64,000 nucleotides of DNA, taken from positions 62,001 to 126,000 of the forward strand of contig JAFDVZ010000003.1 of NCBI GenBank assembly GCA_018268715.1, written 5' to 3'. The stretch's first letter is position 1, and every line of letters begins with the position of its first letter. Both the position numbers and the translations under genes were made by a program. The notes below the pieces were generated by a model, which was not told where the DNA came from, made no database searches, and saw only the letters and a program-made list of their open reading frames with translations. This stretch comes from Acidobacteriota bacterium (GTDB taxonomy: Bacteria; Acidobacteriota; Terriglobia; Bryobacterales; Bryobacteraceae). Shown here piece after piece: positions 33,726 through 42,690 of this stretch.

Positions 33726-36700
33726 CTACTTCACCGACACGGTGACGCCGGCGCGCGACGCCGCCCCGCCCACCGTCAACCGGACCTCCGCCGCTCCCGC
33801 CGGAACGCCGTCCGGAACCACCGCGTTCACCTGTAAAACGCCCGCCACCAGGCCCGGCGCCGCGCCCGCATACAGCACTTGCGCGGGAACTCCGCCAATC
33901 GTCACCGAAACCGGCTTCAGCGGCTTCGGCAACACTGCGCCGGCGAACGAGCCGTCCACACCCTGGGGATCGGTCTGCCCCTCCCCAGTGCCGTAAATCA
34001 ACACCACGGATCCGCGGGCGGCGGGATTCGACGGCCCGTTCACGCCGTAATCCTGATTCAGAATCGAGCCCTGGCCCGTGCCGCTCGAATTCGCCGTGAA
34101 GATGCCCGGCGCGGTTTCAACCACCGCCACGTTCACCGGCGTCGAGTGGCCCTTCAGGTATTCGGCGTCCACGCGAACCGTGGGTCTGCCGGCGATGCCG
34201 TAGGGGACCACCACGCTCACCTGCCCCGCCGATGCATACACCACCGGGGCCGGCATCCCATCGAAGTACACCCGGGTGGACTTCACCGAAGTCGACATCC
34301 GCCCCTGCGCGTCGACCTCGGCCAGCGCCAGTGCATTCGGCCCGAGATTCTGCCCGTACAGCACCACCAGTTCGCCGGGCGCCACCGCTCCGCCCACCCC
34401 CGTCGCCGCGTGGACAATGCCCGCGGACGTTATCACCGGCTTCGGCCCGCTGACGGTCAGCGTCACCGACACCGCCAGCGGACTATTGGCCGCGTCCGGC
34501 GCCGTGATCCGCAGGTATCCGTTATAGACGCCCGGCTCCAGGTTCTTGGGATCGACGGACACCGTCGCCGAACCGTTGGTCGCCCCCGTAAGCGGCGAAG
34601 CGCTAACGAACGCGCCGTCGACCGCCACCTGGTAGGGAATCGGCGCGCACGCCGCAATGGCGAGCGTCTGCGGCGCCGGCGCTGTCTTGCCCAGTTCATA
34701 GGTAAACTCGAGCGCAGTGGCCGACGGCGCAAGCAGGGGATCGCAAACATGGGCCACGAAGGCCTCGCTCGATCCTCCAAACGTGTTGCGCATGGCGTTC
34801 TTGAGCGGAAAGTTGGCCGACCCGGTGTCTCCCGCCAGGCGGATGCCGCCGCTGCCGTCGAGCGCCATCGCGTAGACAGCGTCATCGGAGGCCCCGCCCA
34901 TCGGCGTGCTGAACGTCAGGCCCGCCAGGCTCGCGTTGAAGCGCGCGACAAAGCCGTCCGAATGGCCTCCGCCGTAGGCCTGCAACGGCCGGACAGCCGG
35001 GAAATCCGCGCCCGCCGCGATGCCCGCCACCGTCACGTTGCCCATGGCGTCCACCGCGATCTGCCGGATCGCCTCGATCGCCGCGCCGCGAGCCGTGCTG
35101 CCCAGGTACGTCCCATACAGCAGGTTGCGGCCGTCGGCGGTGAACTTGGCGAGAAATGCGTCGGCGTCGCCGCGAAACTCCTTCTGAACCGCGTTATCGC
35201 TGAGCGACAGGTTGTTGGAGGTGGTCGACCCGCCCACCAGCACGTTGCCGAACGTATCGAGCGCGATGGCGTAGCCCAGGTCGTTGCCCCGTCCGCCGTA
35301 GTAAGTGAACCATTCCAACCGATCGCCGGCGGCGCTGATCTTCGCCGCGAACGCGTCATAGGGCGACGACAGCTTCACCTGATACGCCCCGGCGGTGGCG
35401 AGCCCCGGCCCCTGCGCGATGCCCGTCACGTAGACGGCGCCGTCGTCGCCCACCGCGATCCCGTTCCCCTCCTCGGCCGCGTCCGCGCCCAGCAGCGTGC
35501 TGTAGCCCAAGTGGTAATCCGGCGCCGCGAACATCGCCACAAAGGCGTCCGAACTGCCGCCGAACTGCATCTGGAAGCCGCCCTTGGTGGGGAACTGGGT
35601 GGAGGTCGCGCGGCCCACCACGTGGATATTCCCCGCGCGGTCGAGCGCCATGCCGCGGACTTCATCGTTGCGGTCGCCGCCGAAGAACGTCGAGAACAGC
35701 AGCGCATTGCCCTGCGGGTTCAACTTCGCGACGTAAGCGAGGTTCAGTCCGGGCGGCGTCGCCTGCACGGCGTTCACCAGCGGAAAATTGTGCGCCCCGG
35801 TCACGCCGCCCAGGTACGCGTTGCCCTCCGCATCCGCCGCGATGGCGTAGCCGCGCGTGTTCGACGACCCGCCCAGGTATGTCGAATAGACGATCGCCGT
35901 TCCCGCCGCATTCAGCTTGCTCACAAAGGCGTAGGCGACCGAGCCCTGCGGCTTCGTGATCCCTGCTCCGACGGTCGGGAAGTTGGTCGACGTGGTCTCG
36001 CCAGTGATGTAGGCGGCGCCCTGAGGGTCGACCGCCATGGCCCAGGCCGTCTCCGTGTGGTCGCCGCCCAGAAACGTGGCGTACACCACCACCGGATCGA
36101 TGACCAGTGGAACGCGTACATCGTACGCCCCAATGTCGAAGCCCACCCGCCGTTCCGCCAGGATGCGGTACGCCGCCCGCACCGGCCGCCGCGCGCCGTT
36201 CACCACCTGGTAAGCCACCGGCGCCCGTTCCACCAGCACGCGATCCCCGAAGCCCAGTTCGAGCGCCCCTTCGCCGTTCACCCGCATCGTCTGGACGCCG
36301 TCAAACCGCATCCGGATCGCGGACGGCCGCGCGCCCGCCGCCACCACGAAATCGTATTCCAACTGGTCCTTCGCGCTGTGATAGACCAGGTCCACGCCCT
36401 CGTAGACGCCTGTGTACCGAACCCGCGCGAAGTGCGGCACGCCCGTCCGCCATTGGGACCGGTCGTCGCCGATCAGGTAGTTACTCGTCTGGCCGGTGGG
36501 CGCCAGCCCTTCGATCGACCTCGCGGCCCGCGCCCCATCCAGCCGCATGCGGACGGTCTGCCTCGCCCCGTCGCCCCGCTCGAGCGTCAGCACGGCTTCG
36601 CCATCGGTCAGAAACAGGCCGTACCCGTCGCCCCGGGCCATGTATCGCACGGCCGGCGCCGACTGGCCCCGGTTCTCCTCGAAGGTATAAGGAAGGCGCG

Positions 36701-36776
36701 GCCCATGCGGGGCGGTAGCCCCCAGCGCGGCGCCTAGATTGATGGCGGAAAGTATCAGCAATCCCGCAGTCTTCAT
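33726..36776 (-). CDS. Secreted SBBP-repeat protein with solibacterial TIGR03437-type C-terminus
   Basis: About 1016 residues from the ATG at 36776; an ATG 27 bp further upstream lacks a site. Signal peptide MKTAGLLILSAINLGAALG. Residues ~25-235 match the N-terminal DUF7948-type domain that precedes SBBP repeats (FEENRGQSAPAVRYMARGDG, YDVRVPLVIDP). About eight SBBP beta-propeller repeats follow (YSTYLGGSSNTRGYAIAADA, LDRAGNIHVVGRATSTQFPT and relatives). An Ig-like stretch leads to the terminal module AGELVVLYGQNLGP, APGIFTANSSGTGQGSILNQ and VLIYGTGEGQTDP, a hallmark of Solibacter-like genomes. Probable surface or secreted structural protein. It lies upstream of the cupin genes on the same strand. 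Confidence 0.88.
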   Translation of the reverse strand: MKTAGLLILSAINLGAALGATAPHGPRLPYTFEENRGQSAPAVRYMARGDGYGLFLTDGEAVLTLERGDGARQTVRMRLDGARAARSIEGLAPTGQTSNYLIGDDRSQWRTGVPHFARVRYTGVYEGVDLVYHSAKDQLEYDFVVAAGARPSAIRMRFDGVQTMRVNGEGALELGFGDRVLVERAPVAYQVVNGARRPVRAAYRILAERRVGFDIGAYDVRVPLVIDPVVVYATFLGGDHTETAWAMAVDPQGAAYITGETTSTNFPTVGAGITKPQGSVAYAFVSKLNAAGTAIVYSTYLGGSSNTRGYAIAADAEGNAYLGGVTGAHNFPLVNAVQATPPGLNLAYVAKLNPQGNALLFSTFFGGDRNDEVRGMALDRAGNIHVVGRATSTQFPTKGGFQMQFGGSSDAFVAMFAAPDYHLGYSTLLGADAAEEGNGIAVGDDGAVYVTGIAQGPGLATAGAYQVKLSSPYDAFAAKISAAGDRLEWFTYYGGRGNDLGYAIALDTFGNVLVGGSTTSNNLSLSDNAVQKEFRGDADAFLAKFTADGRNLLYGTYLGSTARGAAIEAIRQIAVDAMGNVTVAGIAAGADFPAVRPLQAYGGGHSDGFVARFNASLAGLTFSTPMGGASDDAVYAMALDGSGGIRLAGDTGSANFPLKNAMRNTFGGSSEAFVAHVCDPLLAPSATALEFTYELGKTAPAPQTLAIAACAPIPYQVAVDGAFVSASPLTGATNGSATVSVDPKNLEPGVYNGYLRITAPDAANSPLAVSVTLTVSGPKPVITSAGIVHAATGVGGAVAPGELVVLYGQNLGPNALALAEVDAQGRMSTSVKSTRVYFDGMPAPVVYASAGQVSVVVPYGIAGRPTVRVDAEYLKGHSTPVNVAVVETAPGIFTANSSGTGQGSILNQDYGVNGPSNPAARGSVVLIYGTGEGQTDPQGVDGSFAGAVLPKPLKPVSVTIGGVPAQVLYAGAAPGLVAGVLQVNAVVPDGVPAGAAEVRLTVGGAASRAGVTVSVK

Positions 36777-36887
36777 CCTCGTTCGCTCCTCATCGAGGTG
36801 CATCGTTGCAATCTCGACAGGGACGAGTGTAGGGCGCTCCCCACGGGCGCTTCGTCCTACAAAGGAATGAATTCGGCGGATCGAAAA

Positions 36888-36932
36888 GGATGATTCATCC
36901 GCGCGCGGGATGATTCTTAAGGATAATGATCC
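36888..36932. promoter_or_regulatory. Operator-like direct and inverted GGATGATTC repeats upstream of the SBBP gene
   Basis: GGATGATTCATCC at 36888-36900 is a perfect palindrome with a 1-base centre. Its first nine bases, GGATGATTC, recur at 36908-36916, exactly 20 bp (two helical turns) further on. A third related element, GGATAATGATCC at 36921-36932, has inverted GGAT/ATCC arms. The set lies 112-156 bp before the SBBP gene start in an otherwise non-coding gap, as expected of a multimeric regulator site. No regulator can be named. Confidence 0.45.
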
Positions 36933-36965
36933 GAATCAGCCACCCGTTTGCGCGTATAGCCGTTG

Positions 36966-38426
36966 CTACCCCTTGAACACGGCGACCTCGGAGATGGCCG
37001 CGGAGGCGGACGCCTTCGTCACCCGCACCCGGATCTTCGTGCTCGCGGCCGGCTCGGCCAGCCGGATCAACCGGCAGGCGCCGATGCTAGTGGCCTGGGC
37101 GATCTCCTTCCACCCGCCGTCCCGCCATGCGTCCACGGCCACCGAATCGATGCGCTGCCCGAGCGGCAGATATTCCCGTAGGCGCACGATGTTGAAGGAC
37201 GCCTCGCGCCCCAGATCCACCGTCAACTCGGCCGGCCCGTCGCCCGCGGCCCAGTAGGTGTCCCGCCGACCGTCCACGGCGTTCTCCGCCCGGAAAGCCC
37301 GCCCCTTGGCGAACACGCTGGACGCCGTCGCCCGAGCCTTCGCCGCCAGATTCTCCCCAAACGTCCTGCGCACCAGCTCGCCGAATCCGCGCAACGACTG
37401 TACGTCCGCCTCATTGAGCAACCCGCGCCGGTCCGGAGGCACGTTCAGCAGGAAACTCGCCCCGCGCCCCACCGATTTGAAGTACAGATCCATCAGCGTC
37501 TCGGGCGACTTCACCCGTCCGTTCTCCTTCTCGTGCCAGAACCAGCCGGGCCGTATCGAAACGTCGCACTCAGCCGGCAGCCAGCGCTTGCCGCCGCGAT
37601 GTCCCGTCGTCAGGTCCTTCTCCTGCACATCGCCCGGCGCCGCCGGACCGCCTTCCCGCCCCACCGGGTCGATGGTGGCCCAGCAGGTCTCGTTGGCGAT
37701 GCCCCGCTCGTTGCCCACCCAGCGCACGTCCGGCCCGACGTCGCTGAAAATCACCGCGTTCGGCGCGAGCGTTCGCGTCAGCTCCCACGTTTTCGGCCAG
37801 TCGTAATACGTCTTGCGGTCGATCTGCCGCTTCTCGCGAGCCCCGCCGTAGAACCCGTCTCCGCCGTTGGCCCCATCGTGCCAGACCTCGTAGATGGGCC
37901 CATACTGCGTCAGCAACTCGCGCAACTGGCTGCGGTAGGTTTCGATGTACTCCGGCCGCCCGTAATGCGCATTGTTGCGGTCCCAGGGCGACAGGTAGAC
38001 GCCGAACTTCAGCCCATGCCGCCGGGCGGCCTCGGAGATCTCCTTGACGGCGTCGCCCTTGCCTCCGCGCCAGGCGCTGTTGCGAACGCAGTGCTCGGTG
38101 GTCCGGGTGGGCCACAGGCAGAACCCGTCGTGATGCTTGCACGTAAGGATGACGCCCTTCATCCCGGCGGCGGCCAGCGGCTCCACCATCCGGTCGGCGT
38201 CGAACTCCGTGGGGTTGAACAGGTTCGGACTCTCGTCGCCGTATCCCCACTCCTTATCGGTGAACGTGTTGACCGTGAAGTGGAGGAACCCGTAAAACTC
38301 GAGCTCGTGCCAGGCCAGTTGCCGCGCGGACGGCAGCGCTCCAAACGGAGCAGGCCCCTTGGGAGCGGCGGACGCCAACGTGGCGGCGAACGGCAGGGCG
38401 GCGGAGAACCGGCGTCGGGAGATCAT
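36966..38426 (-). CDS. Exported alpha-L-fucosidase (GH29) with C-terminal F5/8C-like domain
   Basis: 486 residues with a twin-arginine signal (ISRRRFSAALPFAATLASA). The GH29 barrel includes FYGFLHFTVNTFTDKEWGYG, ILTCKHHDGFCLWPT, KFGVYLSPWDRNN and VWHDGANGGDGF, where Asp184 fits the catalytic nucleophile. It ends with SFLLNVPPDRRGLL. From about residue 350 a discoidin/F5-8C (CBM32-like) domain follows (RATASSVFAKGRAFRAENAV, DTYWAAGDGPAELTVDLG), probably for binding the glycan. It removes terminal alpha-L-fucose. Divergent from the Tat metallophosphoesterase gene. Confidence 0.92.
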   Translation of the reverse strand: MISRRRFSAALPFAATLASAAPKGPAPFGALPSARQLAWHELEFYGFLHFTVNTFTDKEWGYGDESPNLFNPTEFDADRMVEPLAAAGMKGVILTCKHHDGFCLWPTRTTEHCVRNSAWRGGKGDAVKEISEAARRHGLKFGVYLSPWDRNNAHYGRPEYIETYRSQLRELLTQYGPIYEVWHDGANGGDGFYGGAREKRQIDRKTYYDWPKTWELTRTLAPNAVIFSDVGPDVRWVGNERGIANETCWATIDPVGREGGPAAPGDVQEKDLTTGHRGGKRWLPAECDVSIRPGWFWHEKENGRVKSPETLMDLYFKSVGRGASFLLNVPPDRRGLLNEADVQSLRGFGELVRRTFGENLAAKARATASSVFAKGRAFRAENAVDGRRDTYWAAGDGPAELTVDLGREASFNIVRLREYLPLGQRIDSVAVDAWRDGGWKEIAQATSIGACRLIRLAEPAASTKIRVRVTKASASAAISEVAVFKG

Positions 38427-38519
38427 ATTCGTCCCTGATTATCCAACAACGCGGCGGGACGGCATCGTCGCCTACCGGCGCCGTATACTGAGTCGACGCT
38501 CCGCGCCACCCGCAACACC

Positions 38520-39389
38520 ATGGCACTACTGATCCAACCCTCCACACGTCGAAATTTCCTTCTTTCGGGCGCCGCCGCCGTGGCCGCCTCCACCCTGCAC
38601 GCAGCCGGAAAGTCCGTCCGTTGGGCGCTGCTTTCCGACGTTCACATTCCCGCCGACCCGTCCAACTCCTACCGTGGCTTCAAGCCCTTCGCCAACTTCG
38701 AACGCGTCGTCCCGCACCTCGTTGAATGGGAGCCCGAGGCCATCCATATCAATGGCGACATCGCCCGACAGCACGGAAACGCCGCCGAATACCAGTCGTG
38801 CCGCCAGTTGATCGATCCCCTGGCCGCCAGGATCCCGGTCGCCCTGGGGCTCGGCAATCACGACAATCGCGATGAATTTCAAGCGGCTTTCGCCAAACCC
38901 GCCGGCGAGCGCCAGCCGGTGAAAGGAAAGCACGTCACCGTGGTCCGCTCGGGCCCGGTCCGCCTCGTTTTCCTCGATTCGCAGTTCATCGTCGACCAGG
39001 TTCCCGGACTGCTCGGCCGCGCCCAGCGCGAATGGCTCGACGGCTATCTCCGGCAGGATCCCTCCACCCCCACCCTCCTGTTCGTCCACCACACCCTGGA
39101 AGATGAGGATGGCGCGCTGCTCGACGCCGAGCGTCTGTTGCGCATCGCCGCCGCCCATCGCGGCGTCAAGGCGATCTTCTACGGCCATTCCCACCAGTAC
39201 AAGTACGGCGTCCACGAAGGGGTCCACCTGGTGAACCTGCCAGCCGTGGCCTATAACTTCACCGACGATCAACCCACCGGGTGGGTGGCCGCCGAGTTCA
39301 CCGCCACCGGCTGCGATCTGAAACTGCACGCCACCGGCGGCAACCAGTCCGGCGACGGCAAATCCCGGTCGCTTGCCTGGCGCGGTTGA
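38520..39389 (+). CDS. Tat-exported metallophosphoesterase
   Basis: 289 residues. Twin-arginine signal STRRNFLLSGAAAVAASTLHA. The calcineurin-like motifs are in order: LLSDVHIP, HINGDIARQ, GLGNHDNRDEF, LFVHHT and FYGHSHQYK, giving the full dimetal set. It likely removes phosphate from a periplasmic phosphoester; the substrate is unknown. Short intergenic gap to the divergent fucosidase gene. No operon partner downstream, where the LolA-like gene has its own promoter-like sequence. Confidence 0.88.
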   Translation: MALLIQPSTRRNFLLSGAAAVAASTLHAAGKSVRWALLSDVHIPADPSNSYRGFKPFANFERVVPHLVEWEPEAIHINGDIARQHGNAAEYQSCRQLIDPLAARIPVALGLGNHDNRDEFQAAFAKPAGERQPVKGKHVTVVRSGPVRLVFLDSQFIVDQVPGLLGRAQREWLDGYLRQDPSTPTLLFVHHTLEDEDGALLDAERLLRIAAAHRGVKAIFYGHSHQYKYGVHEGVHLVNLPAVAYNFTDDQPTGWVAAEFTATGCDLKLHATGGNQSGDGKSRSLAWRG

Positions 39390-39522
39390 GCCGTTCCGGC
39401 CCGGAACGCCGCGTTAGACTGCATGGAGCGGTCACAAATGAAATCCAGGGATCCGATTTTGCGGTCGATACGTATCCTGTACTGTGCCTCGCGCATCCAA
39501 TCGGTCAGGGTCCGGAGCATCG

Positions 39523-39551
39523 TTGTGTTTCGGTTACCAAACTGTTAAGTT
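39523..39551 (+). promoter_or_regulatory. Candidate sigma-70-type promoter of the LolA-like gene
   Basis: TTGTGT (39523-39528) and TAAGTT (39546-39551) are separated by 17 bases, the ideal spacing. Transcription from here would begin near 39558, after the first ATG (39553) and before the second (39571), so the second ATG may be the true start on a nearly leaderless message. A further possible -10, TACTGT, lies at about 39479. Confidence 0.35.
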
Positions 39552-39552
39552 A

Positions 39553-40308
39553 ATGAGAGTTCCTTCACTTATGGGCAGGGGTCTGAGCTTTACGGCCGCG
39601 GTAGTTTTGGCGATCCCAGTGGCCATCGCCGGTGGTGTGCCAGTAGCGGATTCCGACGATTCGGCCAGCGCCGCGATCATCGATCACTACTTGGCCAGCA
39701 CGCAAGCCCAGCAAACCAGTTTGCGCGGTTTGCAGATGGATATGGAAATCGATGCTTCGCTTCCCAAGTTAAAGAAATCAGGGAAGATGCAAGCCCTCCG
39801 GTCGATTTCGAAGCTCGGCCAGATCACCTACCAGGGTCTGCGCTTCATCGGCGACCAGACCATCAAGAACGACGTCATCGTCCGCTACCTGACCGCTGAA
39901 AAGCAGAGCCAGGACATTCAGCAGATGTCGCTGACGCCCAAGAACTACAAGTTCAAGTACCGCGGCAAGGGCGAAAAGAACGGCCACCAGATCTACGTCT
40001 TCCAGGTGGCGCCGAAAAAGAAGATGGTGGGGCTGTTCAAGGGCGAACTATGGGTGGATGCCGACACGTTCCTGCCCTTGCGCGAGTCCGGCCGTTTCGT
40101 GAAGAACCCGTCGGTCTTTCTTAAGAAGATCGAATTCGTGCGCGATTACGAGATCAAGGACGGCATCGCCTTCCCGCGCCACATCGAGAGCACCGTGGAC
40201 ACCCGTTTCTGGGGTCCCGCGCAGATGAGCATCAGCTTCACCAACGTCAGCCGGCATGACGATGACCAGGTGACGGCGATGCCGTCCACCACTCAGGTCA
40301 CCCAATAG
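39553..40308 (+). CDS. Exported LolA/outer-membrane lipoprotein-sorting-like protein
   Basis: 251 residues from ATG 39553 (or 245 from ATG 39571, MGRGLSFTAAVVLAIPVAIA). A signal peptide is followed by a mature region with the half-barrel pattern of LolA/LolB-like proteins: IIDHYLASTQAQQTSLRGLQ, MDMEIDASLPKLKKSGKMQA, KNYKFKYRGKGEKNGHQIYV, LFKGELWVDADTFLPLRESG and KIEFVRDYEIKDGIAFPRHI. Proteins of this shape bind lipids or lipoproteins in the periplasm. It lies just upstream of the hopanoid operon on the same strand, so a lipid-carrier role for hopanoids is a testable idea, not shown. Confidence 0.75.
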   Translation: MRVPSLMGRGLSFTAAVVLAIPVAIAGGVPVADSDDSASAAIIDHYLASTQAQQTSLRGLQMDMEIDASLPKLKKSGKMQALRSISKLGQITYQGLRFIGDQTIKNDVIVRYLTAEKQSQDIQQMSLTPKNYKFKYRGKGEKNGHQIYVFQVAPKKKMVGLFKGELWVDADTFLPLRESGRFVKNPSVFLKKIEFVRDYEIKDGIAFPRHIESTVDTRFWGPAQMSISFTNVSRHDDDQVTAMPSTTQVTQ

Positions 40309-40348
40309 CCGCCCCGGAAGCGCCGTTCGCGCCCGGAAATCCGTGGTT

Positions 40349-40364
40349 CGCCCCCCGTGGGGCG
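40349..40364 (+). terminator. Possible weak terminator hairpin after the LolA-like gene
   Basis: CGCCCC and GGGGCG form a 6-bp G/C stem with a CCGT loop, 40 bp after the stop codon and 60 bp before hpnJ. The usual T-tract is missing (CTACTTCC follows), so this is only suggestive. Confidence 0.3.
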
Positions 40365-40424
40365 CTACTTCCTTGCCTGTCATTGAGTTCCGCAACCCGA
40401 GTACCGTAAGCTGATAGAGAGTGC

Positions 40425-41882
40425 ATGAGAACCCTATTCCTGAATCCTCCGTCGTTTGAAGGCTTCGACGGCGGGGCGAGTTCCCGCTGGCCGGCCAGCC
40501 GCGAGATCGAGTCGTACTGGTATCCGGTATGGCTGTGCTATCCGGCCGGCATGCTGCCCGACAGCAAGGTGGTGGATGCGCCTCCGCACGGCCTTTCCAT
40601 TGAAAGCACGGTGGCGATGGCGAAGGACTTCGAACTCCTGGTGCTCTACACCTCGACGCCGGGTTTTCATGTCGACGTGAAGATCGCGCAGATGATGCGC
40701 GACGTCAACCCCAAGATGCAGGTCTGCTTTGTCGGACCGCCCGTCACCGTCGAGCCCGAAAAGACCCTGCGCGAAAACTCCGTCATCGACTTCGTGGTGC
40801 GCCGCGAGTTCGACTACCAGATCGCCAACTACGCCAAGGGCAAGCCGCTCGCCGAACTGCCCGGCGTCAGCTTCCGCCACAACGGCGAGTTCGTGCACAA
40901 CGCCGAGGGCGGCTACATCGAGACCCTCGACGAACTGCCCTGGGTCAGCAAGATCTACAAGCGCGACCTCGACTTCCGCCGCTACAACGTCCCGTTCCTG
41001 AAGCATCCGTTCATTTCGATGTACACCTCGCGCGGATGCCCGGCCATGTGCACGTTCTGCCTGTGGCCGCAGACCCATTCCGGCCACCGCTGGCGTCTTC
41101 GCTCGGCCGAGGATGTGGCGGCCGAGTGCAAATGGGCGCTGGAAAACTTCCCCGGCCTGCAGGAAATCTTCTTCGACGACGACACGTTCAACTACCGCAA
41201 GGAACGCACCATCCAGGTCTGCAAGCACCTGGAGAAGTTGAACATGACGTGGTCCTGCACCTCGCGCGTCACCACCGACTTCGACACCCTGAAGGCGATG
41301 AAGGACTCCGGCTGCCGCCTGCTCATCGTAGGCTACGAGAGCGGCGACCAGCAGATCCTCAAGAACATCAAGAAGGGCGCCACCATCGACATGGCCCGCC
41401 GCTTCACGGCCAACTGCCAGAAGCTCGGCCTGACCATCCACGGCGACTTCATCATCGGCCTGCCCGGCGAGAACCGCGAAACCATCCGCCGCACCATCGA
41501 CTTCGCCAAGGACCTGGACGTCGAAACCATCCAGGTGTCCATCGCGCACGCCTACCCCGGCACCGAGTTCTACGATTTCGCCAACAAGAACGGCCTGATC
41601 AGCATCGAGGGCATGACCGACGAGAAGGGCCACCAGTTGCCCAACGTGGTCTACGAAGGCCTCGACCGCGCCGAACTCGTCGACTGGGTGGAGCGCTTCT
41701 ACGGCGAATACTACTTCCGTCCGAAGGCCGCCTGGCGCATCGTCCGCAAGGCCATCTTCAACAACTCGGAACGGAAGCGTCTGTACAAGGAAGCCTCCGA
41801 ATACCTGGCCCTGCGCTCCAAGCGCAAGAAGTTCGTCGCCGAGCAGAAGGCGGCCGCGGCCGTCCCGGCGCGGGGCGTATAG
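40425..41882 (+). CDS. hpnJ: Hopanoid biosynthesis B12-binding-type radical SAM protein HpnJ
   Basis: 485 residues. It opens with the HpnJ signature MRTLFLNPPSFEGFDGGASS, followed by a cobalamin-binding-like Rossmann domain (to ~180). The radical SAM cluster motif is SRGCPAMCTFC (Cys205, Cys209, Cys212), with later conserved segments FFDDDTFNYRKERTIQVC, GYESGDQQILKNIKKG and GDFIIGLPGENRETI. Known HpnJ proteins convert glucosamine-type bacteriohopanetetrol to the cyclitol ether by ring contraction. It heads the operon with two SMR transporters and hpnI (8 bp to the next gene). Confidence 0.95.
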   Translation: MRTLFLNPPSFEGFDGGASSRWPASREIESYWYPVWLCYPAGMLPDSKVVDAPPHGLSIESTVAMAKDFELLVLYTSTPGFHVDVKIAQMMRDVNPKMQVCFVGPPVTVEPEKTLRENSVIDFVVRREFDYQIANYAKGKPLAELPGVSFRHNGEFVHNAEGGYIETLDELPWVSKIYKRDLDFRRYNVPFLKHPFISMYTSRGCPAMCTFCLWPQTHSGHRWRLRSAEDVAAECKWALENFPGLQEIFFDDDTFNYRKERTIQVCKHLEKLNMTWSCTSRVTTDFDTLKAMKDSGCRLLIVGYESGDQQILKNIKKGATIDMARRFTANCQKLGLTIHGDFIIGLPGENRETIRRTIDFAKDLDVETIQVSIAHAYPGTEFYDFANKNGLISIEGMTDEKGHQLPNVVYEGLDRAELVDWVERFYGEYYFRPKAAWRIVRKAIFNNSERKRLYKEASEYLALRSKRKKFVAEQKAAAAVPARGV

Positions 41883-41889
41883 ACCGCCG

Positions 41890-42327
41890 ATGGACGCCGC
41901 CGACCGGAGAATCCGGCTCAAGACGCGTCTGTTCGCGGTGATCGTGGTGTTGAGCGGCGCCTTCGGCAATTTCTTCCTGGACTGGGGATTGCGCAAGAGC
42001 AACACGCAGCTTTCCATGTCCCCGGTCGACTACGTGGTGGCCATTTTCGACCCCTGGGTGACCCTCGGCGTGGCGTTGTTGATCGTGTGGCTGCTCGCCC
42101 GCATGGCGCTGCTCAGTTGGGCCGACCTGAGCTACGTGCTGCCCGTCACCGCCATCGGCTACGTGGCCACGGCCCTGATGGGGCGCTTCTTCCTGCACGA
42201 ACAGGTGACTCCCCAGCGCTGGGCCGGCACGCTGCTGATCGTGCTTGGCATCGGCTTTGTCGCCCGCACCAACCCCAGGACCACGCCCGAGCGCGAAATC
42301 GCCCTCGCCGGAGACCGGCCATGTTGA
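41890..42327 (+). CDS. SMR/EamA-like small membrane transporter subunit (1)
   Basis: 145 residues with about four hydrophobic helices: FAVIVVLSGAFGNFFLDWGL, TLGVALLIVWLLARMALLSW, VLPVTAIGYVATALMGRFFL and the closing WAGTLLIVLGIGFVA. The layout is that of half-size drug/metabolite-type proteins, including ArnE/ArnF lipid flippase subunits. Its end overlaps the next SMR gene by 7 bp, so the two are probably a heterodimer. Placed between hpnJ and hpnI, they are the best local candidates to move a hopanoid glycolipid across the inner membrane. This is inferred from context. Confidence 0.82.
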   Translation: MDAADRRIRLKTRLFAVIVVLSGAFGNFFLDWGLRKSNTQLSMSPVDYVVAIFDPWVTLGVALLIVWLLARMALLSWADLSYVLPVTAIGYVATALMGRFFLHEQVTPQRWAGTLLIVLGIGFVARTNPRTTPEREIALAGDRPC

Positions 42328-42686
42328 ACTGGCTGCTGGTGGCCACCGTGGTGGGCTGCACCGTGATGGGCGACCTGCTCCAAAGCCTCGAAATGAAGCA
42401 ACTCGGCGAAATCCAGGACTTCCGTCCCGGCGGGCTCGGGCGGGTCATCGGATACCTGGCGCGGCGCAAGTACCTGCTGCTCGCCATCGTCTTCATGGCG
42501 ATCTCGTTTTTCGCCTTCATGAAGCTGGTCACGGTGGCGGATCTGAGCTTCGCCGTACCGGCCACCGCCGGCAGTTTCGTGTTCGAAACCATCCTGGCCC
42601 GCATCGTCTTGAAGGAGCGCGTCGACGGCCGGCGCTGGGCGGGCGCCTGTCTGGTGGCCTGCGGCGTGGCGCTGCTCGCGCACTGA
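42321..42686 (+). CDS. SMR/EamA-like small membrane transporter subunit (2)
   Basis: 121 residues, four hydrophobic helices: LLVATVVGCTVMGDLLQSLE, YLLLAIVFMAISFFAFMKLV, FAVPATAGSFVFETILARIV and WAGACLVACGVALLA. It shares the A-x-x-G-S-F-V and (W/R)-A-G-x-x-L-V-x-x-G end with its partner. Its start lies within the 3' end of the first subunit gene. Pairwise SMR subunits usually act together, so the substrate is likely shared with the partner. Confidence 0.8.
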   Translation: MLNWLLVATVVGCTVMGDLLQSLEMKQLGEIQDFRPGGLGRVIGYLARRKYLLLAIVFMAISFFAFMKLVTVADLSFAVPATAGSFVFETILARIVLKERVDGRRWAGACLVACGVALLAH

Positions 42687-42690
42687 CACG

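Noticed and set aside
33879-36737. 952-codon open frame on the plus strand opposite the SBBP gene
   Set aside because: Arginine/histidine-rich, no domain or signal peptide; it is an antisense shadow of a GC-rich repeat gene.
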